Assembly: GCA_030998015.1 (NCBI GenBank)
Contig: JARWMV010000048.1
Location: 1-64,000, forward strand
DNA length: 64,000 nt
DNA from: Ceratorhiza oryzae-sativae
Taxonomy: Eukaryota > Basidiomycota > Agaricomycetes > Cantharellales > Ceratobasidiaceae
Direction of reading: 5' to 3'
Positions within the stretch are counted from its first letter, which is position 1. Every line of letters starts with the position of its first letter. A program made the translations under genes and the position numbers. The notes beneath the pieces are model-generated. The model was not told where the DNA came from, made no database searches, and worked only from the letters and a program-made list of their open reading frames with translations. Positions 34,606 through 47,652 of the stretch are shown piece by piece.

Positions 34606-36618
34606 ATGCCCCCAGTGCAGACTATTGTGAGCCGAGGGTTTGACGTCCTACTCGTCGCGACTGCGGCGGTCAGCCCGTCGTCACAAACCGCGGCATATAT
34701 GCGTATCGCAGCTATGACAATGGCGGCGTATGAGTGAGTGTTGAATTAATAGGTAGTTACATAGCGAGCTGACGTTTTGGCTCATAGTTGGCTTGTCACG
34801 CTGAAGCCGGAAATCAGATTGTATAGACGGCACAGGACGCTTAGCAAGGCCGTTGTACTTTTTGCATCGATCCGGTACGCTTTACCGCTGAGATTATGGT
34901 AAATTCTGGCACTCAAATCATCAAATGAATAGGTACGTGAGCATTGCAGCAATCATCACCTCAAATGTTGGCTTTTTCGGAACCGGCTTCTCGGGCCGGG
35001 CGTGTCATCACTACCACCTTGTCGCCCCGCTATTGAAAAGTCAGTCGAACTGCATTATCATCCCGGTTCTTTGTACGCTAAACCTATAATTACTTTTCCG
35101 ATACAGTGTTTGCGACTCTGATATCTCAAGTCATCATCTCTATCCGCACTTATGCTATCTCACGCAAGGCGCGTTGGGTGCTCTGGACGCTCTCAGTATT
35201 GTTTGTGCTGTCATGTGTGGTGAGTCACCATGGACTGGATTCGTTAATTTCATATTGATGGGCGTGGATATTACTCGGTTTATTTTTGGGGACGGGCTTG
35301 GTATCGTTGCAATTATTGTTGTGACGGGATGACAGCCCGAAGTTCTTGGGAACGCATGGCAGCGAAAGTCCGTGCAAAATTCTCAGGTATGTTCCTGGCT
35401 GCTTCTCTGGACCGTGATTCTGATGAATATCGTGTTACACAGCTCAAGTGAGTGCCCTACATTTTTTTAAAATTCACATATCTCAGCAGGCTGACCTTCT
35501 CCACTCCCTCGTATGAACCCCAATTTTTGAACTTTGCACAGCTGTACCTCTGGCAACCTCCCAACCCACAAGATTGCATGGTTACATTACCTCGCGGCGG
35601 TGGTATTCGATACAGTTGCGATGGGTATTGCGACGTTCTATCTGTATTCACCAACGAAGAGATCGTAAGTTGATGGTTCCTCGTACCCATTCATTTCCGC
35701 GCCTAATATTCGCCCTTCAGAATCACGGGCCTTGCGAAGGTCATGCTTGAAGAGGGTCTTATGTATTTCATTTTCCTCACTGGTCAGTGCATCTCGACAT
35801 CACCGGAGTATATCTGGGCTGACACGTGTTGAACTATACTGATTTTGACATACATCATGGGCTGAATCTGACCACGCTGTCTCACGCCACCTGATCTGAC
35901 CCCGCCACACTTGTGTCACACTGTTCTCCCACAACTAATCCGTTTCGGATAAATAGTGGCAAACATTGTGAACCTGGCAATGTTCCGGATGGCCGATATT
36001 TCTGCTCAGTCGTGTGCTGCTGTGTTTGGCCAGGCCGTTACCATGATCATGAGCCAGCGCATCATACTCAATTTGCAGGGTCAGTACCGTACATCTGGTT
36101 GCTATTAAGCTACCATCGCTCACCTGCTATTTTCCATCATGATGAATCTTCCTACTGGTTTCCCTTAATCTCGGACGCATCATGAATGATTCGAAATCTC
36201 GTGGGACACGATTCAAACTTGGCCGGCGACTCGGGGTTTGCTGGTTTTTTGGGGAATTTTTTTTAACTTCGCAGAATGGACGAGCGAGCCGAGTCAAGCA
36301 CCTTCGCATTCTCACTCGACACCTAACTACGCTATGCATGTTCTCCATCAACGATCGCAGACCGGGACAGGCCCTCAAACCCCGAGCCACCTGATTTCTA
36401 CAAAGCACGACGCTTGGCTCGAGCCCCGAACGCTTGAACAGAAGCGGTCTATTCATAATCACGGGCATACGCGACGCCCGAGCTCAGGAGCATATGACTT
36501 CAGTGATGGCAATGGTAACGTCCCGACTGTTCACGTCGTCGTGGAGCGCGAGGTGCGGTACGACGAAAACGGCAGTGTTTCTGAGAAATCGATCTCAGAT
36601 GGGACTCTAAAGAAGTGA
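34606..36618 (+). CDS. DUF6533-family multi-spanning membrane protein
   Basis: Exon 1 (34606-34733) ends AAY-D and joins at 34788 to WLVTLKPEIRLYRRHRTLSK, the N-terminal DUF6533 signature common in mushroom-forming fungi, where dozens of paralogs occur. Hydrophobic segments follow: VLFASIRYVSIAAIITSNVG, KMFATLISQVIISIRTYAIS, WVLWTLSVLFVLSCV, WLHYLAAVVFDTVAMGIATF, LEEGLMYFIFLTVANIVNLA, giving about seven helices in all. A cytoplasmic tail follows (TPSHLISTKHDAW to VVVEREVRYDENGS) and ends SDGTLKK. The layout resembles a receptor, but no function is established. Two later introns are long for this genome (about 35830-35956 and about 36080-36274). Confidence 0.7.
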
Positions 36619-39600
36619 TGCGGTGAACGACGAAAATGCTCTTAGATTTTAAGGTTTGGCCGATTTTTGCTATCTTTCTTCTGGTTATACTTCTTCGCCA
36701 CCCCCGCTCGCTTTATTCTCCCACTCATTACCACTTGTTAGTTCTGATAAAAAACAATGTACATGCTTTTGTTTGGTTACATTCGTGCTACCTCTGAGTC
36801 CACCTATAGGTCTTTAGTTCATTTTGGGCATTTATATCAGTTATTCAGCGACTCTTCATCGTCCGGCAGTGGTGCGATCAAAGCACAGAGTTCAAGTCCG
36901 AGCTGAGTTATTCTGTGTCCACAAAGATCACCGAAAACTCTCCAATAGCTTCGAGATACCCCCAGATGGCAGGCTTCTTACCGAGAGCTTCGCGACGCCA
37001 GGTCGGGAACACAGGGTGTGAAGCATGTAGTGACCAGCTCCACCCAAGTTCACAGGGCTCTAGTCACCGATTCCTCGGAGCGAATGCCAATGGACCTGCA
37101 GAAATTTTCGAACTTGGAGTAGTGACTGGGCTATAGGATGTTTAGTTGAAAGCTCCCTCTGGTGTAAAATTTCTGGGATGGATCATATGTCTACATGCGC
37201 TACATCGCAGAGCCACGGCTGGTATCCAGTCGAAATGGACAATGTCTCCTTTGTCTCCATGGTGGTAAACGTATACAATCGAAACCGGCCCGAAAAGGAC
37301 TGAGCTCGTGTGTTGCAAGGCACCTGATCGTGAATACGCGACATCTCTCATTATGCGTGATATTCTCGGCGCGGTATGAAAAGGGCACATAAATACGTAT
37401 TCGCTCGTCTCATCGACTGGTCAGTTTCAGTATCGAGTGACATATTTTATGATGCAGGAGAGATTAGCCGAGTTTTATTGAGGCTATGATATTTAATTAA
37501 ACTCACCCCAGTCAATTGACTACAACTTCGACCTCCCAAGAGGGCAAGGTCTCCGAGCACCACATGCACGGTGGAAAAGGTTGTTGAGCCTGCGACACAC
37601 TGCCTCCAAGTTGACCGGGTTGCCGTTATTACAACCGTAGCCATCCACGAGTCTACGAAAAAATCGCGCGTCTCTCCCTGACTCTCCTCAAGACTAGTTG
37701 TACGGCCACTTGCTTGGCAGATTTTGTCACAGTTCCATTCTACAAATGCAACGACATATGCGCCTAAGGAATGAACAATTGCCATTGACGCAAATCTCTC
37801 GGGCAACTCCAGTTACAGTGAAGTTCGCTGACTGAGTGAGACCGCACATTGAATAACCGGCCTATTGGCATAAAACAAAGGGCAATGATGCGAATCCATT
37901 AAACCATATAGATGATGCTTTAATCAACATGTTTGCCACTCCTTTGCGCTCACACCTTTTCGAATATTTTTATTTCTCAACATAGGTGAACGCCAGCCAC
38001 AGGCGACGCCTGATTTCAGACGCATGTGGTCGACTATCTGGGGCTCATAATACAACTTCTCGCCTTCAAATTCTGTTAAATGATCCCGTACATATATCGA
38101 TGGCGTACCGGTGTTGTGCCTTTCGGTGTGTACTGTTTCCGACGTGTGTGTTTTATCTTCATTCGTAAGTGCATCGCCCGCATACACGCTGATGTGCTAC
38201 CTGGTTTCTCCTGTCGCATACTATATAAACCAATGTATGGATTGCTTGAACTAAAGTGACGTTTCCTCCACTCTCGTACAACGAGCTCGATCCGTTTCAC
38301 TGCACTGCGCCAAGTCTTATTTGACGATCACTTATTGTTACCGCTTCAACAAATCCGCGTCCAATCGCAAGAAGGGCCATGACATAGATACTGACAGGGT
38401 TGTAATTCCACCATCTCTCTCTTCGGTAAGAATTTGATGACACCCCGTATGGGCTATGATCAAATAAACCATACGCAGAACGAATTTGAATGATATTTTG
38501 GATATCCAGTCGAAATCAGGCGTGCCTATCCGCGACCTAGTTATTGAACACGCCGCTTAATATGATTATGCTAAGGGTAACACGGTTTCAGCTAATCACC
38601 ACCGAGCGAAGCGGGAAGGCATGGATCATTTTTCCGGTCTCCTTGTGGCGTGTAGCTGAGGGTGCGTCGTCATATTATCAACCCTATAATGATAATGAGT
38701 AAGTTAGTTTGTGAATGAGTCCAACTATGAAACGTCCATTACATCAAAGCTAGAGAATTGAATGGGATCCTGAAGACCAATCACAAGCATTAGCAATGAA
38801 AATATCCAGCTAACAATTCCATCCCCTGGCTCGGCATTGAACAGGGGAAATTAAATTCTATTCCTTCTCATCCCTTGATAGTCTCGAATCGCTAGGGGCT
38901 TAGTACTGATATTGAAGCGAATTGATCCGACGTGAGGTGTGAGAGACTAGAAGCCTATCATTTTCTGGGTTCGTCATCGCATGGATTAGGCCTTCGTCTC
39001 GTCTACCGCCGGCCCCCATGGGCCGCCCCTCACGATCCAGCCTGGACCTAGCCTTGACAAATTACCATCAAATCTAGTTTGCAAGATATCTGACCAAAAG
39101 TCGTGCATGTGCTGCAGCATTCCTTGGCCATAAGCTTCAAGTGTTGCGTAGCGGCGGGTGAGTACGGATTCTCTGGATGGATTCCTGGGTCACGGGTGAA
39201 GCTAAAGTTTGGAAACTTGCTTGTTGAATTTGATGCGATTTCTCACACATATTCGTCATTTCCCACCACCTCATATACCACCATGAATCTACGCATACCC
39301 CGCGCCACCTCGACCTGAGTTGTATATCAACAAACTCGTCTACTCTATACTAGATAACGATTTACCCATGCTCATTCCCTGCACCATAAGCCATAAACTA
39401 AAGAAGACTGTGCCTTCTGCATTGCTTGCAAGGAATATCCAGCACAAGCGCAAAGAACTGATTGGAGTGCTTAAGCAGTACGTGATCGCGTGCATGCCGG
39501 CGCTGTGACGTAGTTCACCGGTGGATGGAGGAGCCCGTTTTACCCGCCAACCGGTAGGGCATCACAGGGTATAACGCAAAACCCCACGCCATAAATTTCA

Positions 39601-40817
39601 GTATACTCTAAGAAAAATCAACATTATCGCTAACACAGAGTGGCTCTACTGCGCAACATCCCGGTAAATACAAACAAAAGTCGCCGCGTGGATAGCGAAA
39701 ATACCCGCTTGAACAAGGAATCGGTCATAGGATAGGTGTGCAGGGATAAATAAATGTGTGCGCATAGGTTGCGGCCTGCGGAGACGCAAGGCAGCACATC
39801 TTAAAGACTTTCGTCTTTAAGATCTATGACCTAGCGTTTGCGTGTAGTGGAAGCAAAGGCATATGAATCTCTGATTATTTTCTACATTCTACAGTTGCAC
39901 TTATATACATTAAAATGTGAGATAAACGGCAGGGATACGTATATGCGCAGCGTGTAAGCTGAGACATCGGACCATCAAGTGATCTGAGTGTGTGCTCTTC
40001 AACAGGATACTCAGCCGCCGTTCGCAAGAGCCACGTCGGTTACGTGGGTTTTTACTTGTATGTCCCCCGTTGCGTTACCATGTGTTCGTGTAGGTCTTTA
40101 AATATGTTTACAAAAAAAAAAAAGCAGTGGCAACGTGTTCTTATTCCTGGATTATGGTCCTTCCCCCCTCCACTACACTCGAGTCCCAGTCGCACGAGAC
40201 CGTTGGAAATTCGGTCTAACGGCGCTTATGGCGCATTTGTGGCTGCATAAGGGACGATACGCCGTGCGGGTACGGGCTATATCTCTCTTACCAACTTGCC
40301 CCATTTTGGCGATTTTTTGTCCCACCTCCCCACCGTTTCTGGAGTACAAGGATCTGCCACCTGCCCATTGGCCCCGCTCGCGTGACTGGCGGTACGGCCA
40401 TACATCCGCAAAGCGGCTTCGGCACCTCTGGGATCTCCCATTCCACGGTGACCTGTCCCTTTATGCAGCATAGAACTGCTAATTATATTATATGACCCTT
40501 GATGATTTCCGCTTGGCTTGGCTCGTCATCGAAGTATAGCAGTTTATATGTAGGGTCTCGGGCTACGACGGATGAGAAGATCTTGGCCCAGACGTGCGAT
40601 AGACGCCCTGCCGAAATTTCCAATTGAACCGAGAACCGGGCTTTCCGCTAAAGGCGCGTTCATGGGCAGCAGGATCTACTGTTGGCATTCCACGACCAAT
40701 TGATTCTAAACGATGAGCAACTCTGATTGTACATCAACCATGTAGATCCCTGTATATAACGCCATCTTTCCGCGAGCAATGATATACATTCAACCGCTTT
40801 TTTTTGTGCTGGGCATA
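36619..40817. other. 4.2-kb region without a recognisable gene
   Basis: Both strands read. Frames at 37447-37806 (minus), 39103-39508 (plus) and 40135-40473 (plus) are open for 60-120 codons but show no family motif or intron pattern. A perfect 11-bp hairpin, ATCTTAAAGAC-TTTC-GTCTTTAAGAT, lies at 39799-39824. The right end holds the promoter of the protease fusion gene. The stretch may be worn transposon DNA. Confidence 0.4.
40753..40759 (+). promoter_or_regulatory. TATA box of the caspase-subtilase gene
   Basis: TATATAA, 59 bp before ATG 40818. It supports 40818 as the true start of the fused gene. No such box lies before the internal ATG at 42126. Confidence 0.55.
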
Positions 40818-43777
40818 ATGTCGCGCGGGTTGTTGGGCCGAAACTGGCGTGTGGAGACTGAAGAAGGCGATTTTCGGTATGCATCTCACTAGTCTCACCT
40901 AGCGCATTTGTAGCTGATGTTCTGGGAATGTGCCCAGCCCACCCTCGGGGCATGTATCACCTCACGGGGGAGACGGGTTGAAGTCTCGCAGATCTTCTAT
41001 CGTGCCGAGCCCGCAACTATTTGCTCTTGTCATTGGCATAAACGACTACCCAAAAGTCAAGCCGCTTCGTGGCGCGGTAGGAGATGCGCGGGCGATGGCA
41101 CAATACCTTCGCGATTTGAATATCCGCGATGATCACATAACCACGCTATATAATGAAGAAGCGACTCACGCCGCCATCGTCAATGAAATGAAAAGCTTTA
41201 TGGATGATGACCGTATCCAGCTGGGTGACGCAATGCTTATATTTTTCGCAGGCCATGGATGGGAGGGGCCTAGTCGGTTTGTGGTGTCAGCAGAGCCAGG
41301 GAATTTATGGAATATTTGGAACTTCGGCAGTTTCCCGAGAACTTCCAGTAGAACAATCCGAGGACTAGTGCCTTACGATGCGGGAACTATGGACTCTCAC
41401 GGCAAAACAGTTGGGGTTATTCCTGAGCATTCCACAGCGATTTTACTAAAAGAAATAGCTTCAAAGAAAGGAAATAACATTGTACGTGTTTGGGCTTGAC
41501 TTTTGATAGATCTTTGGGCCTAAATTAACCATATAGACGGTAATATTCGACTGCTGTTTCAGTGGGGGCATATTCTCGGATCATATAAACACCCGCTACA
41601 TTGGGCCAACGGACCTGCCAGCAAAAGTTTCAAACACAACAACTTCCCTTAGCAGGCTACGTCAGGACCCAAGAGAATATAGCACGCTCATTTGGGCGTG
41701 CCACGCAAATCAGCCCGCGTTCGAGCTGAACGAGCGAGGACTCTTTACCGAAGCACTGTTGTCAACTTTGCGGGACTCCACTCTAGATACCCTGACCTAC
41801 GCGGGACTGGCAAAGCGAGTGACTAGCAAAGCATTGCTGCAGTTAGGGTGTGTTTTTTCCCGGCGTATGCGTGATGGCAGCTCTCAAAGCCCCCTAACAG
41901 GCAACACCCCGTGTGTGAAGGGATCAATCGGGACCGTATAATATTCGATGGTAGAGTAACTGGAAGTACACTCAAAAAGTCAATGATGGGCGATTCAATG
42001 CCGAAGATACGAGAGGAGTCTTATCCTCATGTAGAGTTCGATCTGGCTAAACCCGGAGATAAAAGCGCTATAGAAGATTGCTACATTGTAGGTTGTCGCT
42101 CAGCTCTCACGCCTGTCATAGAGTCATGACTGACTTCTTGCCCAAGATTACCTTGACGGCTGAGTCGGACAAAGAGCTCCATATGAAATGGATACGCAAT
42201 CTAAGCAAGGACTATAAATCTTGGGGAATGCAATGCGAGGTTCTGTTTGATTATGACAGTGAGTTGAGCTTTGACGTCTTCAAGCACGACTCAATTCAAT
42301 TTAATATTTATCCAGTAATCAAAGGATATGCAGCTATGCTAGGATCGGAAGCTTTGAAGGCGGTGGCCAGGTGCCCTGACGTCAAACGCATCGCTCAAGA
42401 TAAGGAAGGGGCTGCCTGTGCTGTCGAGGCTGGCAAATCTTCCTTCGGATCCGAGCAGACAGACATAGCCGAGGCCGCAGGACTAGGGTACGCAGAGAAT
42501 TTGATTTGTTTCATTTCCGTGCTTGCGAAACTTTTTCCCAGAAAAAAATCACCGTGGGGTCTCCAGAGGATTAGCTACCGGGAAAGGCTGCCTCCCGGAT
42601 CCTGCCCAAATATTCTCGAGTACGATTTTATGGAGAACATTGGGCACGGCTCAAACCAAGTCGATGTATATGTACTCGACAGTGGCATACGCACTGACCA
42701 TCCAGAGTTTGAAGGCCGTGCAAGCTGGGGTGCTTCGTTCCCAAGTACGACCGAGACAGACGCCTCGGGGCACGGCACCCATGTTGCCGGAACTATCGCC
42801 GGGAGGCGATACGGTGTTGCCAGGAACGCGAACGTCATCTCTGTGAAGATTTGCGATGATGTCAAGAAGCAGTTTAGCCGAATGAGCGTGCTCGCAGGCT
42901 TTGATTGGGTCAAGAAACAAGTCCAGCGGACAAAACGGGCCAGCATAGTCAACCTTAGTATCGTTTATGAAGCGCCTTTCCCAGAGTTGGCGCAGTCGAT
43001 CGAGCAGCTGGTAAATATGGAGCAAAACCCGGTAGCTGTATGCGTAGCCGCTGGGAATAATGCCGGGGATACGCGTCACCGAAGCCCTGGATGTTTGTCA
43101 AGTGTAATCACAGTGGCTGCGTCGAACATCAAGGATGAACTCTGGTGCAATTCAAACTATGGTGACGCGGTCGACATCATTGCTCCAGGCGAGGATGTCC
43201 TTTCAGCCGATTACCAGGATGACTATGTGGGGAAGAGGATGTCGGGAACGTCCATGGCAGCTCCACATGTCACAGGGGTAGCTGCAACCATTCTTCGTTG
43301 CGAGAAACTGAATCCGACGCAGCTCCTCACACGACTTCAATCGCTCGCCGTCCCGGACGTGATACAGAGTCTCGATTCAAAGGTCACTATTTGGTAAGTT
43401 AATCAACCGTACTCGTCGAACATGCTAATTCTGACCGAAATGAATGTAGCAATATATTACTGCAGAACGGCGCACCCTCGTCAGGGCCGGAGCGCGAGCG
43501 GGTGATTGTACCCATATCCCAGTCCCATGTAGCGAATTTTTCAGGCGAGATAGGTCCAGGTGAACCAACTCCGCAAGTGTCAGTTGCCTCGCCTTCCAGT
43601 GGTGGATTCGCAGCGGGGGCGTGGACTCAATTTGTACCATTGATAATCTTGATTGTGTTGTATTGTTGTTGGCTACTTGTGGAATGGAGTGGCTTGCGAG
43701 ATCTCTTGTACAATCCCACACTGATATCTACATTATGCACATGTTTTTGGCGGTCCTTGGTTTATCTTCTTCTGTAG
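40818..43777 (+). CDS. caspase-like / subtilase fusion protease with C-terminal membrane anchor
   Basis: Exons 40818-40876, 40938-41481, 41537-41847, 41901-42087, 42147-42487, 42542-43393 and 43450-43777 give 2622 nt with no stop, 873 residues. Residues 47-330 form a C14 caspase-like domain (LFALVIGINDYPKVKPLRGA) with His126 (FFAGHG) and Cys208 (FDCCFSG). From about 366 an I9-type propeptide follows (DCYIITLTAESDKELHMKWI). From about 480 comes a proteinase-K-like S8 domain with Asp527 (VYVLDSGIRTDHPEF), His558 (SGHGTHVAGT), Asn653 (AAGNN) and Ser718 (GTSMAAPHV). These spacings are close to proteinase K. Residues 825-842 are a membrane helix and the last 18 are also hydrophobic. No signal peptide, so topology is open. 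The join at 42087/42147 has GTAGGT, a CTGAC branch site and AAG. Without it, a TGA at 42127 and an overlapping ATG at 42126 mimic two genes. Substrates unknown. Confidence 0.75.
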
Positions 43778-44381
43778 CTATACCATAAATGTACATAACG
43801 CTGTAGTCTCATTTCTATTATTAATGGTTCTATATCAGCCAATATACGAGTTGCTTCCTACATCCGCAAATTTTGCGCCTTTTAACTCCGGGGGATCAGT
43901 CGATTCATGCCGTCGTACCATGCCTTACTTAAATCCCTCGTAAAGTGATTAGCCTCATCATGGTGCTCCCGTTAAGGGTTAAATGTCCGCGATGACTAAT
44001 CGATCATGCCTCCATCCAGTTCAGTCCAAACGACAATTCATTAATCCAAACCAGGAGAATTGAAAAAGATATCCACAACAGACAGGGAGAAGAAGAAAAA
44101 AAAAAAGAGAGAAAAATGAGTTGGATTATGTACAAGACTATGACGATGAGTAGGAATGCATGATGACGAAACTGGCAATTGTCCGAAATCGTGAGTCTAT
44201 GAAACAAACTTGGGGGTAGTGTCAGTAAGGAGTTGTGATGTGAGCGGCGGGAAGAGTGGGGGACTGGGGTTAGGGATTGCGTTGGCTCTCAATAGAAGAG
44301 TCACAACCCCCAACCCAAATGGATCACGGCTAGCGCGGGACGAAAAGAACCACCATCACCAAGAAGACGCAACTCACATTC
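43778..44381. other. spacer between convergent genes
   Basis: 604 bp between the protease-fusion stop (plus) and the Rab stop (minus). An A/G-rich run lies at about 44090-44115. No gene. Confidence 0.5.
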
Positions 44382-45820
<1,439 letters not shown>

Positions 45821-46027
45821 TACAGGGGTATATGGTGTGCGGCGGCGGAGGAGATGGTGGACGACGGGAGCAAGGGGGCAGTGATCACTGGGCGGCTCCA
45901 AGACCGATGGGCTTACGTAAGCCACCTCGGCTCGGATGAGGCGAGTGAGGCCCTTCGTTCTCACCAGGGGTAAACACAACGCGTTGATTAAATCATAGTG
46001 GAGCAGACACGAGGCAGAACACATTGT

Positions 46028-47383
46028 TTATAGTTTAGGTAAAGGCTTGAACCTCGCCGGCTTCTTCGTCTGGAACACCCCAATCGCATCACCCGTATCC
46101 TGCCAGCTTGATGAGTTTGGCTATCTTCGACTCTTGAAATAGACCTACCGATGACTGCAGCATGACTTGGTTCCAGGTTGCAACGTATTCCAGATTTTCG
46201 TCCACCCTGCGCCCCAGACCATGAACGAGCAGCAGAGACAAAGGAAGGCAAGACTCACGAATGGTCTCGTGCGTGTAATAAAATCCTCTTGGTCCCAACA
46301 ACCGCAATCGGGCTCTTGCTAGCAATGGCCTTGGCCACCTCGAGCGCCTCCCCTTTATTCTCTATTTAACCTTGGACAAGTCGAAAGCGGGAAAGCAAAC
46401 GCACGAATAACGTCCTGCCTTCCGCCCGAGACGATCCTTGAAATCATTCCCAGCCTTAGAGCATCCTCGGGCCCGAATACTCGAGCAGTAAGCGCGAGCT
46501 CTCGGAGGAGCGATTCGTTGCCTGTTATTTTCGGCAAACGTGCAAGGGTGCCGATATCTGCGGCTAGGCCTACGTCTACTTCCTATTTCAATCGCACATG
46601 GGCATCGGGCGGAAATAGGGAAGCGGGACGAAATTTCAAGCGGTGGTGAATCCAAAGCCAAGATTAGAGTGGGCAAGAGCACAATGAGATTATGTACAAC
46701 GAACCTTGATCGAAAATTTCGCATTCGGGCTACTCAGCCTGATATCGCAACAACATAGTATATCAATGGCGAGACCATAGGCTACCCCATGAACAGCCGC
46801 GATAACTGGCTGGGTGCACTTCTCGATCGAGGATATGCACGCTTGAAAGTGCTATTCACATACATACCTTCATCACTACGAGAAGAAGAAATGCTGAATA
46901 ACGACGCACCAAAATATGATCCCTCAGCTTCAAACTCATCCGTGCCGGATCCAGCCCCTCGGTGTTCACCAAGCTACCTGTATCCATCACTACTCTTCTT
47001 ATTAGTGCACTTCAAAGTGGCCAGAGAGACCAAAGATCGGGTCGAGAGTGTGCATCAACTCACAATCCAGTCCTGCGGTGAAAACCTTCTCGAACCCGGA
47101 AGCAAGAACCACAGCTCTTATGCTCCCATCTCTCGAGATTTTATCAAACGTCGAGCCAAGTTCTTCCCAAAATCTTCGAACTTTCAATACAATCAAAAAA
47201 AGGCGGTATATTTTGCGTACGGTTGATTAAATGCATTTACGGGCGCTCTTCACGGCCCGTCAGGAGAGCGAAGAAAACACAGGGAGCGAGAAATACCCAC
47301 CGGTTCATTTCAACTAGCAAAACGGTCTCATCTCCAAGTGGAGCAGTTACTTTTACAAATTTGTTCGATGAAAATGCAGCCAT
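46028..47383 (-). CDS. enoyl-CoA hydratase/isomerase family, dienoyl-CoA isomerase-like
   Basis: Start ATG 47383 (MAAFSSNKFVKVTAPLGDE), stop at 46028. Blocks in order: FWEELGSTFDKISRDGSIRA, VVLASGFEKVFTAGLD, CTQPVIAAVHGVAYGLAIDI, CCCDIRLSSPNAKFSIKEVD, VGLAADIGTLARLPKITGNE, ALTARVFGPEDALRLGMIS, and a C-terminal QTKKPARFKPLPKL. The oxyanion-hole loops and the acidic VDVGLAADIGTL motif match delta3,5-delta2,4-dienoyl-CoA isomerase (ECH1/Dci1), which reshuffles double bases... bonds of unsaturated fatty acids during beta-oxidation. The final PKL fits the peroxisomal PTS1 consensus, so it is likely peroxisomal. One oddity is GLAIDI where relatives usually have GGGID/GAGID. The first intron joins were not resolved. 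The dynamin gene ends 270 bp upstream on the same strand. Confidence 0.75.
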
Positions 47384-47652
47384 ATTTTTGTTGTCGAGCG
47401 GCGGAGTGGACCAGCCTAGATCGTGGTCGTTTGCGGGGAACAATTTCCCTTCCGGCTATTCCGGGTCAACATTGGGGCCGGATGGCACGTGATTCACACC
47501 CAGTGGCTATAGCGCCACTTGAATGAAAACTCGAGGACGGATAAATACATGGAGCCAATGCGACTTGCCTAAGCGCTAAATGAAGCTGAGAGAAATTTTA
47601 TATTCACAAGAGATAAATATAAAGAGCACCGAATATAAATAAATGATTTCAA

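Noticed and set aside
42126..43397. Subtilase as an independent gene starting at ATG 42126
   Set aside because: The ATG overlaps the caspase stop by 4 bases, has no promoter box, and would give a propeptide lacking its YI-strand. The 59-nt intron with a good branch site joins both halves in frame.
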